A stretch of DNA of 64,000 bases from UBA1715 sp045599365 (GCA_045599365.1 JAZRVS010000183.1:1-64000); one strand, 5' to 3'. Shown: positions 34,023 to 43,303, counted from the first letter of the stretch. A program made the numbers and translations. The notes: generated by a model not told the origin, from the sequence alone.

Positions 34023-34697
34023 ATGCCTTATAGAAGACTTCCAAATACTGATGCAGCAAGAACGAGAGCGTTACAAAAAGCAGTCGAAAAAGCTCCTGAT
34101 TTTCTTCGCGATAAAGATTTATTATTAAAAGCTCGATACTTTCTCATTACCTTCCAAAAAGGTATTGTACAGTGTCGTTCTGAATATTCAAAAACAGTTA
34201 AAACTGGTGCAAATTTTGCCCAATTACAAAGGAAAACGAAAATGTACGTTTCGCACTTTATTCAAGTGCTCAATATGGCAATTGCACGCGGAGAAATGAA
34301 AGCAAATGCTCGTGAGTTTTACGGATTAAAAGACAAAAAATTACCCCAACTTGAAACGACAGAACAAATTCTTGAATGGGGAGAAAAAATCATAAAAGGC
34401 GACAAAAAACGTATTGAATCTGGTGGTTCAATGATGCAAAATCCGCGTGCGGCCTTGGTCAAAATAGAATACGACAAACTGTTGTATGCATCTCAAGAGA
34501 ATAAATCGCAAATGACAAAAGATAAAGGTAGTTCTGATTATATGAACTCTCTGAGGACTCAAGCCGATGAAATTATTCTCACGCTATGGAATGCTATTGA
34601 AGAACATTTTGCTGATTTAGAACCAGAAAAAAGGCGCGAAATTTGTAGCGAATATGGCATTTCGTACGTATATAGAAAAACAGAAAAAAAATCTTAA
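34023..34697 (+). CDS. Conserved Bacteroidota hypothetical protein
   Basis: 224 residues, no signal peptide, soluble and highly charged. The opening MPYRRLPNTDAARTRAL, then the LKARYFLITFQKG and MYVSHFIQVLNMAIARGEMK blocks, are a recurring pattern of an uncharacterised protein that I recall from other Bacteroidota. The predicted content is mostly helical. Transcribed from the 33994 promoter after a strong terminator, so it is on its own. No function can be given. Confidence 0.7.
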   Translation: MPYRRLPNTDAARTRALQKAVEKAPDFLRDKDLLLKARYFLITFQKGIVQCRSEYSKTVKTGANFAQLQRKTKMYVSHFIQVLNMAIARGEMKANAREFYGLKDKKLPQLETTEQILEWGEKIIKGDKKRIESGGSMMQNPRAALVKIEYDKLLYASQENKSQMTKDKGSSDYMNSLRTQADEIILTLWNAIEEHFADLEPEKRREICSEYGISYVYRKTEKKS

Positions 34698-34746
34698 TAT
34701 ATAGTATTGAATATCTATACATTAAGGTTCCTAAAAAAAGAATAAT

Positions 34747-35091
34747 ATGAAAAAGATAATTTTTTCTTTCTTACTCGCTCTCATAGCATTTTGTGGTTGT
34801 AACAAAAAACCAACATTTACTGAAGCAGATTTGGTTGGTCGATGGCAATGTGGAACTCTTTGGGAGCGCTATGTATCTGGAGGATCTGGCTATACTTGGG
34901 ATACTGCCGATGATGTAGATGAATCAGAAGCGCAAACATTCACATGGAAGTTGGAAGAAGATAAACTTACCCAATATCACCAAATGGAAATGGGAGGACT
35001 TGTTCCCAAACAATACACTATCACAGAACTGACGGGTACAACACTTCGATACGAAGCCAATGGTAGAACATACACATTTACAAAACGATAA
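34747..35091 (+). CDS. Small lipoprotein, lipocalin-like
   Basis: 114 residues. N-terminal signal with FCGC near residue 19, so probably a lipoprotein. The mature part is a small beta protein with VGRWQCGTLWE, FTWKLEEDKL and a final LRYEANGRTYTFTK, the order seen in small lipocalin-like proteins of this phylum, though I cannot name the family. It sits 49 bases after the hypothetical gene and 39 bases before the second AsmA-like gene, on the same strand. Confidence 0.58.
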   Translation: MKKIIFSFLLALIAFCGCNKKPTFTEADLVGRWQCGTLWERYVSGGSGYTWDTADDVDESEAQTFTWKLEEDKLTQYHQMEMGGLVPKQYTITELTGTTLRYEANGRTYTFTKR

Positions 35092-35130
35092 AGACTATCT
35101 TCTAATCTCATTCAACGAAAAATCATAACT

Positions 35131-38100
35131 ATGAAAAAGTTTCTAAAAATCTTTGGTATCTCGCTTGGTTCTATAGTTGGGATTTCTCTTATTGGCGTAT
35201 GTATTGCTATTTGGTGCGTTTTTACACCAGCAAAACTTACTCCAATTGTAAAAAAATATATTCCACAATTCGTAAACTGCCAAACAGAATTGGATACTGT
35301 TGATTTAACATTTTTCAGCACGTTCCCAAATTTCGGCCTTCGTTTGAACAATGTGGCTTTAATCAATCCTATGGATGGAGCACAATCCGACACAGTAGCA
35401 AGCATAGAAGAATTAATCGCAACTATTGATGTCAAAGAATATCTTTCAAACGAAAATATCATTATCAATGGCGTGTATCTTAATAATACACAGGCAAATA
35501 TCTATGTTAATGCTGATAGTATTGCCAACTATGATGTTTTTGTTTCTGATACAACAACAGTTGAGGACACAACAACAACGTCAATTTTCAAATCGCTGGC
35601 TATCAAAGACGTAGAATTGAAAGATATTTCTGCTTCGTACGTCGATGTGCCGTCAAAAATGAATGCTTCCATAAAAGATATCAATTTAAGTGCTGATGTG
35701 TTGATGGAGGATGATGCTATAGCAACTGATTTGGAAATGACTTCGGGTGCTATTGATTTTGCTTTGACTGATTCCACGCAATTGGTTGCTGCAATCAATA
35801 ATCTTGAAACAAAATTTTCGGGTGGAATCGGCAACTACAATGACATACAAGGAACCTTAAAATTGTTTTTGACTGGGGTATCTGCTACAATGGGCGAAAC
35901 ACAATATGCAGATTCATTGAATGTACAAGCTGAATTACCTTTAGAAGCTTCTCTTGATTCTTTGAAATTCATTCTCACAAATGCTTTAATTGGCATAAAC
36001 GAACATCAAATCTCATTAGATGGAAACGCACAGATTGGCGACGACATCAACATGGACATAAACTTTTCTACTAACGAAATTATTGTCAACAAACTATTAC
36101 AACTCGTTCCACAAGAGATGGTAAAAGAATATCTTGATGGTATACAATTAGATGGAACGCTTCAACTTGCTGGAAGCGTGTCTGGTACAATGAACGACAC
36201 GTTAATGCCTTTAATTGCTGCCGATGCAACATATTCTGCGGGAACAGTAATCATAAATGGATTGGGACATGATTTGCGAGACGTAAATGCAACAATTCAC
36301 GCAAAAGTTGATTTGAATGAAGAAAAAAATTCAGCTTTAAAAATCACTTCTCTATCTGCAAAAACTGGCAAATCAAGTATTACTGCAACTGGCGAAATTT
36401 CGGATTTGTTGAACAAAATGAATTTCGATTTAAAAGCAAATGCTAATTTGTGGTTACTTGACCTAAAAAATGATATTCCCGATTATATTTTTGCCACAGG
36501 TTGGGCTGACGCTGTTATTCTTGCAAAGTGCGATTTGGACGCTTTAACAAATGTGGACTTAAAAAGAATAAAAGCGAATGGAAACATTATTTTGAAAGAT
36601 TTTGACGCAATTTACGAGGATTCAACCTTTGTTAATAGCAAAAAAATGACAGTTGACTTTACATTGCCAAGCACACACACAACAAAGGAATTCAAAGAAA
36701 TGCTTGATTTTGCAATAAAAAGCGACAAGTTGAATGTAGAAATGACAGATTTTTTCAAAACAGACTTGCAAAATGCTGATTTGCGTCTCGGTCTCTCTGA
36801 TGTGATGGACACTACTCAAGATGTAGCACTCGCATGTGATTTTGATATTAAAGAACTCGATTTTATTATGGAAGCAGATACTATTTCTGCTCACGCACGA
36901 CACCCAAAAGGATCTGCTAAAATGTATCCAAAGGGGAAAAATACAGGGTATGTTTGTGTATTCAACTGCGATAGTTTATATGCAAAAGTTGCTGAAGATC
37001 TTGCTGCTCGTACTGGAATTATTGCAATTGATGCAAAAGCAGAATATGACGAAAAAGTGGAAGATGTTTTGTTACAATGGAATCCAGAAGTAAAAATAAA
37101 TTTCAATCAAGGACAAATTGCAACAAGTGCTGTTGACGCTCCAATAAAAGTTTCCAAAATACAATGCGACTTCAACAAAAATCGCTTCAACATAGACCAG
37201 AGTAAAGTTATTTTAGGGAATTCTGATTTCCAATTGACTGGAATTATCAAAAACATTGCTGACTATATCAATGGAGAAGACATTTTACAAGGGAATTTGC
37301 AATTCACTTCGGACTACACCGATGTTATGGAACTTATGGATATGTTCAGCGGTGTTGGAGATACAACGGTCGTTGCCGAAACACAAGTAGAACCACAAGA
37401 CACAACAACCAAAGTTGAAGAAGACAACCCATTTATGGTTCCTCTTGGTGTTGATGTTGTTCTAAAAACCGACATCAAAAAAGCTTCTGTCGGGAAAACA
37501 ATTATTGAACACGCTGGAGGTGGCGTAACAATCCGTGATGGAGTGTTAGTTCTTGAAGAAATGGGTTTCACATGCGATGCAGCTCAAATGCAACTTACAG
37601 CAATGTATCGTTCCGCACGAAAAAATCACCTATTTACTGGACTTGATTTTCACTTGATTGACATTAGCATTGCCGATTTAATTGAGATGATTCCAGACAT
37701 TGACACATTAGTTCCAATGTTGAAATCATTCTCTGGAAAAGCAGAATTTCACTTGGCAGCAGAAACATACTTAAAATCTAATTACGATCCTAAATTCTCT
37801 ACCCTTCGTGGCGCAGCTGCCATTAAAGGCAAAGATTTAGTTGTAATGGACAACGAAACCTACCAGCAAATATCAAAACTATTGTTATTCAACAAGAAAA
37901 AGACTAAAAACGTGATTGATAGCCTTGATGTAGAAATGACAGCATTCCGCAATGAAGTTGATTTATATCCATTCATCGTTTCTATGGACAAATACCAAGC
38001 AATATTATCGGGTTATCATAACCTTGATATGACATACAATTATCATATTTCACTCACCAAATGTCCGCTACCTCTACGACTTGGACTAAACATTATGGGA

Positions 38101-38262
38101 AATCTTGATGATCTTAAATTTAAATTGGCTAAATGTCAATACAAGAAGTTATACAAACCAGAAAAGCAAGGTGTTGTTGACAACGAAATTCTAGAACTTA
38201 AGAAAATTATTAGTTCTTCACTACAAGCTAACGTAAAGAATCAAGAAGTCCTTTTGAAATAA
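35131..38262 (+). CDS. AsmA-like protein (second of two)
   Basis: 1043 residues, starting MKKFLKIFGISLGSIVGISL, a membrane anchor. The long periplasmic part repeats beta-rich blocks (VDLTFFSTFPNFGLRLNNV, LVPQEMVKEYLDGIQLDGTL). The C-terminal YNYHISLTKCPLPLRLGLNI followed by GNLDDLKFKL resembles the AsmA/TamB-like C-terminal region. Related in layout to the 838-residue protein at 24359, and probably an ancient paralogue. Role is likely envelope lipid transport or assembly; no specific substrate. No neighbour indicates a pathway. Confidence 0.8.
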   Translation: MKKFLKIFGISLGSIVGISLIGVCIAIWCVFTPAKLTPIVKKYIPQFVNCQTELDTVDLTFFSTFPNFGLRLNNVALINPMDGAQSDTVASIEELIATIDVKEYLSNENIIINGVYLNNTQANIYVNADSIANYDVFVSDTTTVEDTTTTSIFKSLAIKDVELKDISASYVDVPSKMNASIKDINLSADVLMEDDAIATDLEMTSGAIDFALTDSTQLVAAINNLETKFSGGIGNYNDIQGTLKLFLTGVSATMGETQYADSLNVQAELPLEASLDSLKFILTNALIGINEHQISLDGNAQIGDDINMDINFSTNEIIVNKLLQLVPQEMVKEYLDGIQLDGTLQLAGSVSGTMNDTLMPLIAADATYSAGTVIINGLGHDLRDVNATIHAKVDLNEEKNSALKITSLSAKTGKSSITATGEISDLLNKMNFDLKANANLWLLDLKNDIPDYIFATGWADAVILAKCDLDALTNVDLKRIKANGNIILKDFDAIYEDSTFVNSKKMTVDFTLPSTHTTKEFKEMLDFAIKSDKLNVEMTDFFKTDLQNADLRLGLSDVMDTTQDVALACDFDIKELDFIMEADTISAHARHPKGSAKMYPKGKNTGYVCVFNCDSLYAKVAEDLAARTGIIAIDAKAEYDEKVEDVLLQWNPEVKINFNQGQIATSAVDAPIKVSKIQCDFNKNRFNIDQSKVILGNSDFQLTGIIKNIADYINGEDILQGNLQFTSDYTDVMELMDMFSGVGDTTVVAETQVEPQDTTTKVEEDNPFMVPLGVDVVLKTDIKKASVGKTIIEHAGGGVTIRDGVLVLEEMGFTCDAAQMQLTAMYRSARKNHLFTGLDFHLIDISIADLIEMIPDIDTLVPMLKSFSGKAEFHLAAETYLKSNYDPKFSTLRGAAAIKGKDLVVMDNETYQQISKLLLFNKKKTKNVIDSLDVEMTAFRNEVDLYPFIVSMDKYQAILSGYHNLDMTYNYHISLTKCPLPLRLGLNIMGNLDDLKFKLAKCQYKKLYKPEKQGVVDNEILELKKIISSSLQANVKNQEVLLK

Positions 38263-38305
38263 AAGAATAAACAAAATGGATATCACCACCACATTTTAAT
38301 ATCAA

Positions 38306-38339
38306 TTTGTTTATTGTTATTTATTTTATTTTACCTTTG
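38306..38339 (+). promoter_or_regulatory. Promoter of thioredoxin-fold gene
   Basis: -33 TTTG (38306-38309), 22-base gap, and -7 TACCTTTG (38332-38339). ATG at 38365. Confidence 0.6.
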
Positions 38340-38364
38340 CGTTGCGTGTATAGATGAGTTAAAA

Positions 38365-39825
38365 ATGCGAAAACAATTAGCTGTTTGCTGTGCTATTTTT
38401 ATTTCCGTATTCGGGTTTGCTCAACAAGCGACCATCATAGGTTGTTCCGAGGAATATGCAAACCAAACTATTAGTGTCTATCAATATTCCGATTATCTCA
38501 CAAAAACGGAAGAACTTGTCGGCACGTTTACAACCGATGCAACAGGATATTTCTCGTTTACATTTGATTGCGAAACAACTCGAGAAATTTATATGTACTT
38601 AGGTATTTACAAGGCTTTTGTATTCGTGTCTCCAAACAAAGAATACGAGCTCGCAATGCCACCATACGAAGAAAAAACGCTTGCACAAGAACTTAATCCC
38701 TATTATCAACCGACAGACATTAGCCTTGGCGTGATAAATAGTGAATCGCAAAGCGACATCAACATACTAACGCTTTCTTTCAACTCAGTGTACGAAACAT
38801 TCCTGAGTGAAAAAGGTCAAGACGTTTTTATTTATCGCGATAAAGGGAAAGTTGTTGATTTTGAGAAAAACATTGATAGTTCTTTCTCTCGATACGATAA
38901 CGAAGAATTTTTTAAGATTTATAAAAATTATCGTTTATATGCTCTTCGCTATATGGCATATCAACGAGACAACATGAGTGTTACACGAAAGCATTACCTC
39001 AATCAACCTGTTTATTATTACAATCCAGCCTACATGAATTTATTCAAAATGATGTGGAAAGATTACATTATAAACAACCATACTCGCGATATAGGTAAAA
39101 ATTTAAAAGTTGACATCATTTACGGGAAAAGCCCTACAATGTTCAAAAAAACACTTGAAAAAAATCAAGCATTTCGAAATGACACACTTAAAGAACTATT
39201 TTTATTGCAATGCTTAGACGATTGTCTTCGCGATCCAGAGGTTTTCCCTCCTGCTCCAGTGTATCAAACTCTTGATTCTTTGATAATCATGACGAATATA
39301 CCAGAACATAAAAAGATTGCAGAAAACATCAAACAAAAACATACTGCCTTAGAATTTCACGATGAAGCGCCGTATTTTGAACTCTATAATCAAGATAGTG
39401 TATTATATACATTAGAAAAATTTAAAGGCAAGTATGTATATTTAAACTTTTGTCGTTCAGAGAATTATGCTTGTATAAAAGACTACAAAGTATTAAAGAA
39501 AATGAACGAAAAGACTAAACGTGACTTATATGTCGTTACTTTGAGTTACGAAAAATCGTTTGAAGATTTCCGTTCTTTTAAGAAAGCAAATCCACAATAT
39601 AATTGGGCATTCCTTTACGCGGGAGACAATCCTGAAATTGGGCGACAATATAAATTGCGAGGAATGCCAACATATATGTTGCTTGACAGGAATGGGAAAA
39701 TAGAACTTATTTCAGCACCAACGCCATCCGACAATTTTCAGCAAACATTTGCAGACATTGTACTGAAGGAAAAACGCAATCAAGCAGCGAAGAAACGTCG
39801 TGATACAAAAATCCGAACGTGGTAA
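38365..39825 (+). CDS. Exported thioredoxin/TlpA-fold protein lacking CxxC
   Basis: 486 residues from the ATG at 38365 (signal peptide, FGFAQQ). Long N-terminal domain, then a thioredoxin-fold domain (about 330-480) with VYLNFCRSENYACIKDY in the active-site place, DLYVVTLSYEK, FLYAGDNPEIGRQYKLRGMP and TYMLLDRNGKI. Instead of the CxxC pair, two Cys are separated by six residues (FCRSENYAC), so ordinary dithiol oxidoreduction is unlikely. Similar TlpA-like proteins are common in Bacteroidota, where the N-terminal part resembles DUF4369. An exported protein of unsettled role. Confidence 0.74.
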   Translation: MRKQLAVCCAIFISVFGFAQQATIIGCSEEYANQTISVYQYSDYLTKTEELVGTFTTDATGYFSFTFDCETTREIYMYLGIYKAFVFVSPNKEYELAMPPYEEKTLAQELNPYYQPTDISLGVINSESQSDINILTLSFNSVYETFLSEKGQDVFIYRDKGKVVDFEKNIDSSFSRYDNEEFFKIYKNYRLYALRYMAYQRDNMSVTRKHYLNQPVYYYNPAYMNLFKMMWKDYIINNHTRDIGKNLKVDIIYGKSPTMFKKTLEKNQAFRNDTLKELFLLQCLDDCLRDPEVFPPAPVYQTLDSLIIMTNIPEHKKIAENIKQKHTALEFHDEAPYFELYNQDSVLYTLEKFKGKYVYLNFCRSENYACIKDYKVLKKMNEKTKRDLYVVTLSYEKSFEDFRSFKKANPQYNWAFLYAGDNPEIGRQYKLRGMPTYMLLDRNGKIELISAPTPSDNFQQTFADIVLKEKRNQAAKKRRDTKIRTW

Positions 39826-39830
39826 CTCAA

Positions 39831-39866
39831 AAAAATAGAGCCACGAACAATCGCAACTCTATTTTT
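39831..39866. terminator. Bidirectional terminator
   Basis: AAAAATAGAG / CTCTATTTTT perfect 10-bp stem with runs on both sides, between two convergent genes (39825 and 39887). Confidence 0.9.
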
Positions 39867-39886
39867 ATACTCTTACACTAAAATCG

Positions 39887-40798
39887 CTACAATTTAAATT
39901 CTGTCAATTCTTTGAATTTTAGAATACGATTTTTTATATCCGATGCCGATAGATTTTCTAACGCTTCAGTTCCCATTTTTTCAACTGTAAACGAAGCCAT
40001 AGCCGAAGCTACAATTACAGCTGTTTTCATTGTTTCAAAATCGGTGTTGTCTTGTTGAGCAATATATCCAATAAATGCACCAGCAAACGTGTCACCTGCT
40101 CCTGTTGGATCAATTACTTCATCAAGAGGTAGAGCAGGTGCAATAAATACTTTGTCCTTATCAAATAACATTGCTCCGTGTTCACCTTTCTTTATTATAA
40201 CATATCGAGGACCCATAGCACAAATTTTACGAGCAGCCTTAGGCAAACAACGTTCACCAGACAATTGTTGTGCTTCTTCATCATTGATAATGATAATATC
40301 AACCATTTTCAATGTAGTTTTCAATTCATCAAGCATAATATCCATCCAAAAATTCATAGTATCAAGAGCTACGAATTTTGGTTTATGATGCAATTGTTCT
40401 AAAATACTTCTTTGCAATATAGGGCTACCATTGCCCAACATTACATATTCGGTGTCCTTATATGATTCTGGAAGAATAGGTTTAAAATTTTCAACCACGT
40501 TCAATTCTGTCACCAACGTCTCACGTTGATTCATATTATCAAAATAGCGACAAGCCCAAAACATTGATTTTTCATCTTGTTTTACGAGCATACCATCGGT
40601 ATCTATACCTTTATCCTGGAGTTTTTTGATGTAATCTTGAGGAAAATCATAACCTACAGCAGAGATAGTTTGTGGTTTTACGAAATAAGAAGCCGAAAAA
40701 CAACTATAAGTTCCTGATCCTCCGAGGATTTTGTCAGTTTTTGCATACGGAGTTTCGATAGCATCGAAAGCAATTGTTCCAAAAATTATTGCACTCAT
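39887..40798 (-). CDS. PfkB-family sugar/nucleoside kinase
   Basis: 303 residues, ATP-dependent kinase of the ribokinase superfamily. LGGSGTYSCF (about 28) fits the substrate-binding glycine pair, and DPTGAGDTFAGAFIGYIA (about 225) is the signature with the catalytic Asp. Several members act on sugars or nucleosides; adenosine-kinase-like and 2-keto-3-deoxygluconate-kinase-like branches both resemble it, so the substrate is open. The gene faces the thioredoxin-fold gene and is preceded by a -7 element at 40814. Confidence 0.9.
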   Translation of the reverse strand: MSAIIFGTIAFDAIETPYAKTDKILGGSGTYSCFSASYFVKPQTISAVGYDFPQDYIKKLQDKGIDTDGMLVKQDEKSMFWACRYFDNMNQRETLVTELNVVENFKPILPESYKDTEYVMLGNGSPILQRSILEQLHHKPKFVALDTMNFWMDIMLDELKTTLKMVDIIIINDEEAQQLSGERCLPKAARKICAMGPRYVIIKKGEHGAMLFDKDKVFIAPALPLDEVIDPTGAGDTFAGAFIGYIAQQDNTDFETMKTAVIVASAMASFTVEKMGTEALENLSASDIKNRILKFKELTEFKL

Positions 40799-40813
40799 GT
40801 TTATTTTTTTTGC

Positions 40814-40821
40814 AAAGTTAT
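40814..40821 (-). promoter_or_regulatory. Candidate -7 element of PfkB-like gene
   Basis: Reads TAACTTTG on the minus strand, 15 bases before the ATG. Confidence 0.5.
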
Positions 40822-40843
40822 TTTTTTATTCAAAATAACTCTT

Positions 40844-40851
40844 ATATTTGC
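40844..40851 (+). promoter_or_regulatory. Candidate -7 element of tRNA-Asn
   Basis: TATATTTG, 23 bases before the tRNA 5' end. Confidence 0.6.
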
Positions 40852-40874
40852 ACTGCTTTTTCGGAAGCAAACAT

Positions 40875-40948
40875 TCCCAAATAGCTCAGTTGGTTAGAGC
40901 ATCTGACTGTTAATCAGAGGGTCACTGGTTCAAGTCCAGTTTTGGGAG
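40875..40948 (+). tRNA. tRNA-Asn (GTT)
   Basis: 74 bases that fold as a cloverleaf: acceptor TCCCAAA/TTTGGGA, D arm GCTC/GAGC, anticodon stem TCTGA/TCAGA around CTGTTAA (anticodon GTT), and T arm ACTGG/CCAGT with TTCAAGT. CCA is not encoded. Terminator follows immediately. Confidence 0.97.
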
Positions 40949-40950
40949 CA

Positions 40951-40985
40951 AAAAAAGCACTTACAAATTGTAAGTGCTTTTTTTG
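40951..40985 (+). terminator. Terminator of tRNA-Asn
   Basis: AAAAAAGCACTTACAA and TTGTAAGTGCTTTTTT are a perfect inverted repeat around a single base, with a T tail. Confidence 0.93.
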
Positions 40986-41019
40986 TAATGTAATAATGAG
41001 TTTTTTGCGTAACACACGT

Positions 41020-41457
41020 TTATCCTACACGTAATCCATTCAATTTCTTCCACTCATTTATAAATGGAGGCATTGTCCACATAAGGTTCATATTTGTATC
41101 AAGAAAAACTTGTATTGTATGACCTGTAGCACACAAATCGTTTGTTTCGGTATTATATATTTCGTAGTCAAATTCCAATTTTGCCACATCAGAATTGTGG
41201 TATTTAATTACAATTTTTGCTTTATCCTGATATTTTAATGGTTTGCGATAATTCACTTTGAGTTCTACTAACGGAGCATAAAATCCGAATTCGTACATTC
41301 TCATGTATTCTAAATGGTATTTTCTACCAAATTCTTCACGAGCATCTTCAAAATATAATGCGTATGAACCATGCCATACAATTTGCATTGCATCGACTTC
41401 ACTAAAACGAATATCGAAATACTTTTCGGCAGTTAAAACTTGTGTTTCTTCCATCAT
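41020..41457 (-). CDS. Hotdog-fold acyl-CoA thioesterase (YbgC-like)
   Basis: 145 residues. FDIRFSEVDAMQIVWHGSYA (about 14-33; catalytic Asp in the D-A-M-Q-I-V-W-H region), YALYFEDAREEF and VELKVNYRKPLKYQDKAKI match 4-hydroxybenzoyl-CoA thioesterase/YbgC proteins. Cytosolic; hydrolyses an acyl-CoA or acyl-ACP thioester. Its ATG overlaps the last base of the upstream hotdog gene's stop (TAATG), so both are translated together. In other bacteria such pairs belong to aryl-polyene or fatty-acid-like pathways, but no polyketide synthase is here. Confidence 0.85.
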   Translation of the reverse strand: MMEETQVLTAEKYFDIRFSEVDAMQIVWHGSYALYFEDAREEFGRKYHLEYMRMYEFGFYAPLVELKVNYRKPLKYQDKAKIVIKYHNSDVAKLEFDYEIYNTETNDLCATGHTIQVFLDTNMNLMWTMPPFINEWKKLNGLRVG

Positions 41458-41894
41458 TATCTACTCTCTTGATCAGTTAAAGCAACTTTTATTTCACATT
41501 CGGCAATCAAAACTCCACTAGTTTCAATTTTTGCATTCAAAAGTGTCATATTCATCATACCACTAAAAGTTTCTTCCACTGTAGTAGTAAGTTTCTCTCC
41601 TATATGAGGATACGAATGTATGACAAGATTTTTTATAGAACCAATCACGCCAATTTTTACGGTTTGTGATTCTAAAAATTTATTGATGTAACCAATTCTG
41701 GCAGCACAGGTTTGCGCCATATTTTCAACAATTCCTCCAGCGGACAAACACTCGTTATCGCCCAACATAACATTATCCTTGGTAATAAGGAACTGCGAAA
41801 CTGCTATTTTTCCTTCAAATGAAACAAGTTCGTCAACCATATTGAATGGTGGGCGCTGGGGGATTAATTCTTGTGCTTGTATTGGAAAATTCAT
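41457..41894 (-). CDS. FabZ-like hotdog protein (probably not a classical dehydratase)
   Basis: 145 residues from the ATG at 41894; the frame extends 24 codons upstream but the family begins here. IPQRPPFNMVDELVSF aligns with the FabZ block (normally ...PHRYPF...VD), with the catalytic His replaced by Gln. IVENMAQTCAARIGY keeps the Glu region. ApeP-like proteins of aryl-polyene clusters have the same change and act as partners to an active dehydratase. Overlaps the thioesterase gene by one base. Coexpressed pair of hotdog proteins. Confidence 0.72.
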   Translation of the reverse strand: MNFPIQAQELIPQRPPFNMVDELVSFEGKIAVSQFLITKDNVMLGDNECLSAGGIVENMAQTCAARIGYINKFLESQTVKIGVIGSIKNLVIHSYPHIGEKLTTTVEETFSGMMNMTLLNAKIETSGVLIAECEIKVALTDQESR

Positions 41895-41908
41895 AGAAAC
41901 TATTTTTA

Positions 41909-41916
41909 CAAAAATA
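41909..41916 (-). promoter_or_regulatory. Candidate -7 element of hotdog pair
   Basis: TATTTTTG on the minus strand, 14 bases before the ATG at 41894. Confidence 0.5.
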
Positions 41917-42035
41917 AAAATTTTAGGAATTGAAATCCCTCTTGAAATCAAAATATATACCAACAATCAAATGTGTAAATTAGTTCCACGTAGTATTATT
42001 TCTACCCTCAAAATGGACAAATAAAATTTTCTCAG

Positions 42036-42043
42036 TATATTTG
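42036..42043 (+). promoter_or_regulatory. Candidate -7 element of sirtuin gene
   Basis: TATATTTG, 17 bases before the ATG at 42061. Confidence 0.6.
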
Positions 42044-42060
42044 AAAGAAAAAATAACAAT

Positions 42061-42762
42061 ATGAAAAAGATAGTTGTCTTAACTGGTGCAGGAATTAGTG
42101 TTGAATCGGGAATAAAAGCATTTCGTTCCGAAGATGGATTGTGGGAAAACCATCGAGTAGAAGATGTTGCGACTCATAGTGCGTGGTATCGAAATCCGCA
42201 ACTTATTCTTGACTTTTATAATACGATGCGAGCCCAATTAGCAAGCAAAGAACCAAATGCAGCACACATTTGTCTTGCTGAAATGGAAAAACAATACGAC
42301 ATTTCTATTGTAACTCAAAATGTTGACAATTTGCATGAAAGAGCTGGAAGTACAAAAATTATACATCTCCACGGAGAACTAACAAAGGCTTGTAGCTCAA
42401 GAGATGAAGCAGACTCACGCACCTTTGTAGAAATTGGATATAATCCAATAAAAATGGGAGATAAAGCAAGCGATGGCTCGCAATTACGACCACAAATCGT
42501 GTTCTTTGAAGAAGCCGTTCCCAATATTGAACCTGCAGCAAAGTTGACGCAACAAGCCGACATTCTCATTATTATCGGTACTTCTATGCAAGTATATCCA
42601 GCTGCAGGACTTATTAGTTATGCTCAACCAAACATTCCTATTTACTTTATTGATCCAATGCCTCGCGTTTCTCCAAGACCCAACCTGACAGTGATTGCAG
42701 AAAAGGCTTCAATAGGTGTTGCAAAAGCATTTGAAATGATAGAAGAAAGAGATGAGAATTAA
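42061..42762 (+). CDS. cobB: NAD-dependent protein deacylase (sirtuin)
   Basis: 233 residues. Removes acyl groups from lysine side chains, using NAD. TGAGISVESGIKAFRS (residues 7-22), TQNVDNLHERAGS and HLHGEL (catalytic His in this block) are the core motifs; IGTSMQVYPAAGL is near the end. The zinc-ribbon cysteines of classical sirtuins are not apparent (only a C-S-S-R-D stretch), as in the compact class III/CobB type used by many bacteria. Lone gene; -7 element at 42036. No target known. Confidence 0.92.
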   Translation: MKKIVVLTGAGISVESGIKAFRSEDGLWENHRVEDVATHSAWYRNPQLILDFYNTMRAQLASKEPNAAHICLAEMEKQYDISIVTQNVDNLHERAGSTKIIHLHGELTKACSSRDEADSRTFVEIGYNPIKMGDKASDGSQLRPQIVFFEEAVPNIEPAAKLTQQADILIIIGTSMQVYPAAGLISYAQPNIPIYFIDPMPRVSPRPNLTVIAEKASIGVAKAFEMIEERDEN

Positions 42763-42828
42763 GAGATATGAGGTGTGTAGGGCGGTTTTGCAAACTGCAC
42801 ATATTACCATTTCGGATATTGATTCAAA

Positions 42829-42862
42829 TAAAAAAGGTTGAAAATCAATGACTTTCAACCTT
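42829..42862 (-). terminator. Terminator of tRNA-Leu
   Basis: Perfect stem AAGGTTGAAA / TTTCAACCTT (42834-42843, 42853-42862); on the minus strand it is followed by a T run. Confidence 0.85.
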
Positions 42863-42864
42863 AG

Positions 42865-42948
42865 TACCAAAGGCGGGAATCGAACCCGCACGATATTGCT
42901 ATCACTGGATTTTGAGTCCAGCGCGTCTACCAATTCCGCCACTTTGGC
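42865..42948 (-). tRNA. tRNA-Leu (CAA)
   Basis: 84 bases, class II cloverleaf with long variable arm: acceptor GCCAAAG/CTTTGGT-A, anticodon stem CTGGA/TCCAG around CTCAAAA (anticodon CAA), T arm GCGGG/CCCGC. CCA not encoded. Confidence 0.96.
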
Positions 42949-42959
42949 ATTTGGTGGTG

Positions 42960-42967
42960 CAAATGTA
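42960..42967 (-). promoter_or_regulatory. Candidate -7 element of tRNA-Leu
   Basis: TACATTTG on the minus strand, 11 bases before the tRNA. Confidence 0.55.
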
Positions 42968-43190
42968 AACAAAACTTTCATTTCTCATAGCGATATTAAC
43001 TTTTTTTTCAAAATAATTCATAATCAATTTTCAGAACCCCCAAAATATCCATAAGGTGACAATATGCAAGTTGATAGTAAAATTGATGGCAGTAAGCTAT
43101 TTTGTATTTTGTTACACACCCAAGACTACGTCCTAGGTTACTTACCTATTACCTTTTCAGGCAATTAATTAGGAGAAACACAATTCATTT

Positions 43191-43279
43191 CTTAATTCTC
43201 ATCTCTCATCTCTTATTTCTTATCTCTTATCTCTTATCTCTTATTTCTTATCTCTTATCTCTTATTTCTTATCTCTTAA
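43191..43279. repeat. Imperfect heptamer tandem repeat
   Basis: About a dozen copies of CTCTTAT/TTCTTAT (7 bp) between tRNA-Leu and the GH8 gene, 25 bases upstream of the GH8 -7 box. The apparent ORF across it (43102-43314) is an artefact of the repeat. Confidence 0.9.
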
Positions 43280-43303
43280 TAGTGTTATTTTTCACGAAGT
43301 CAA

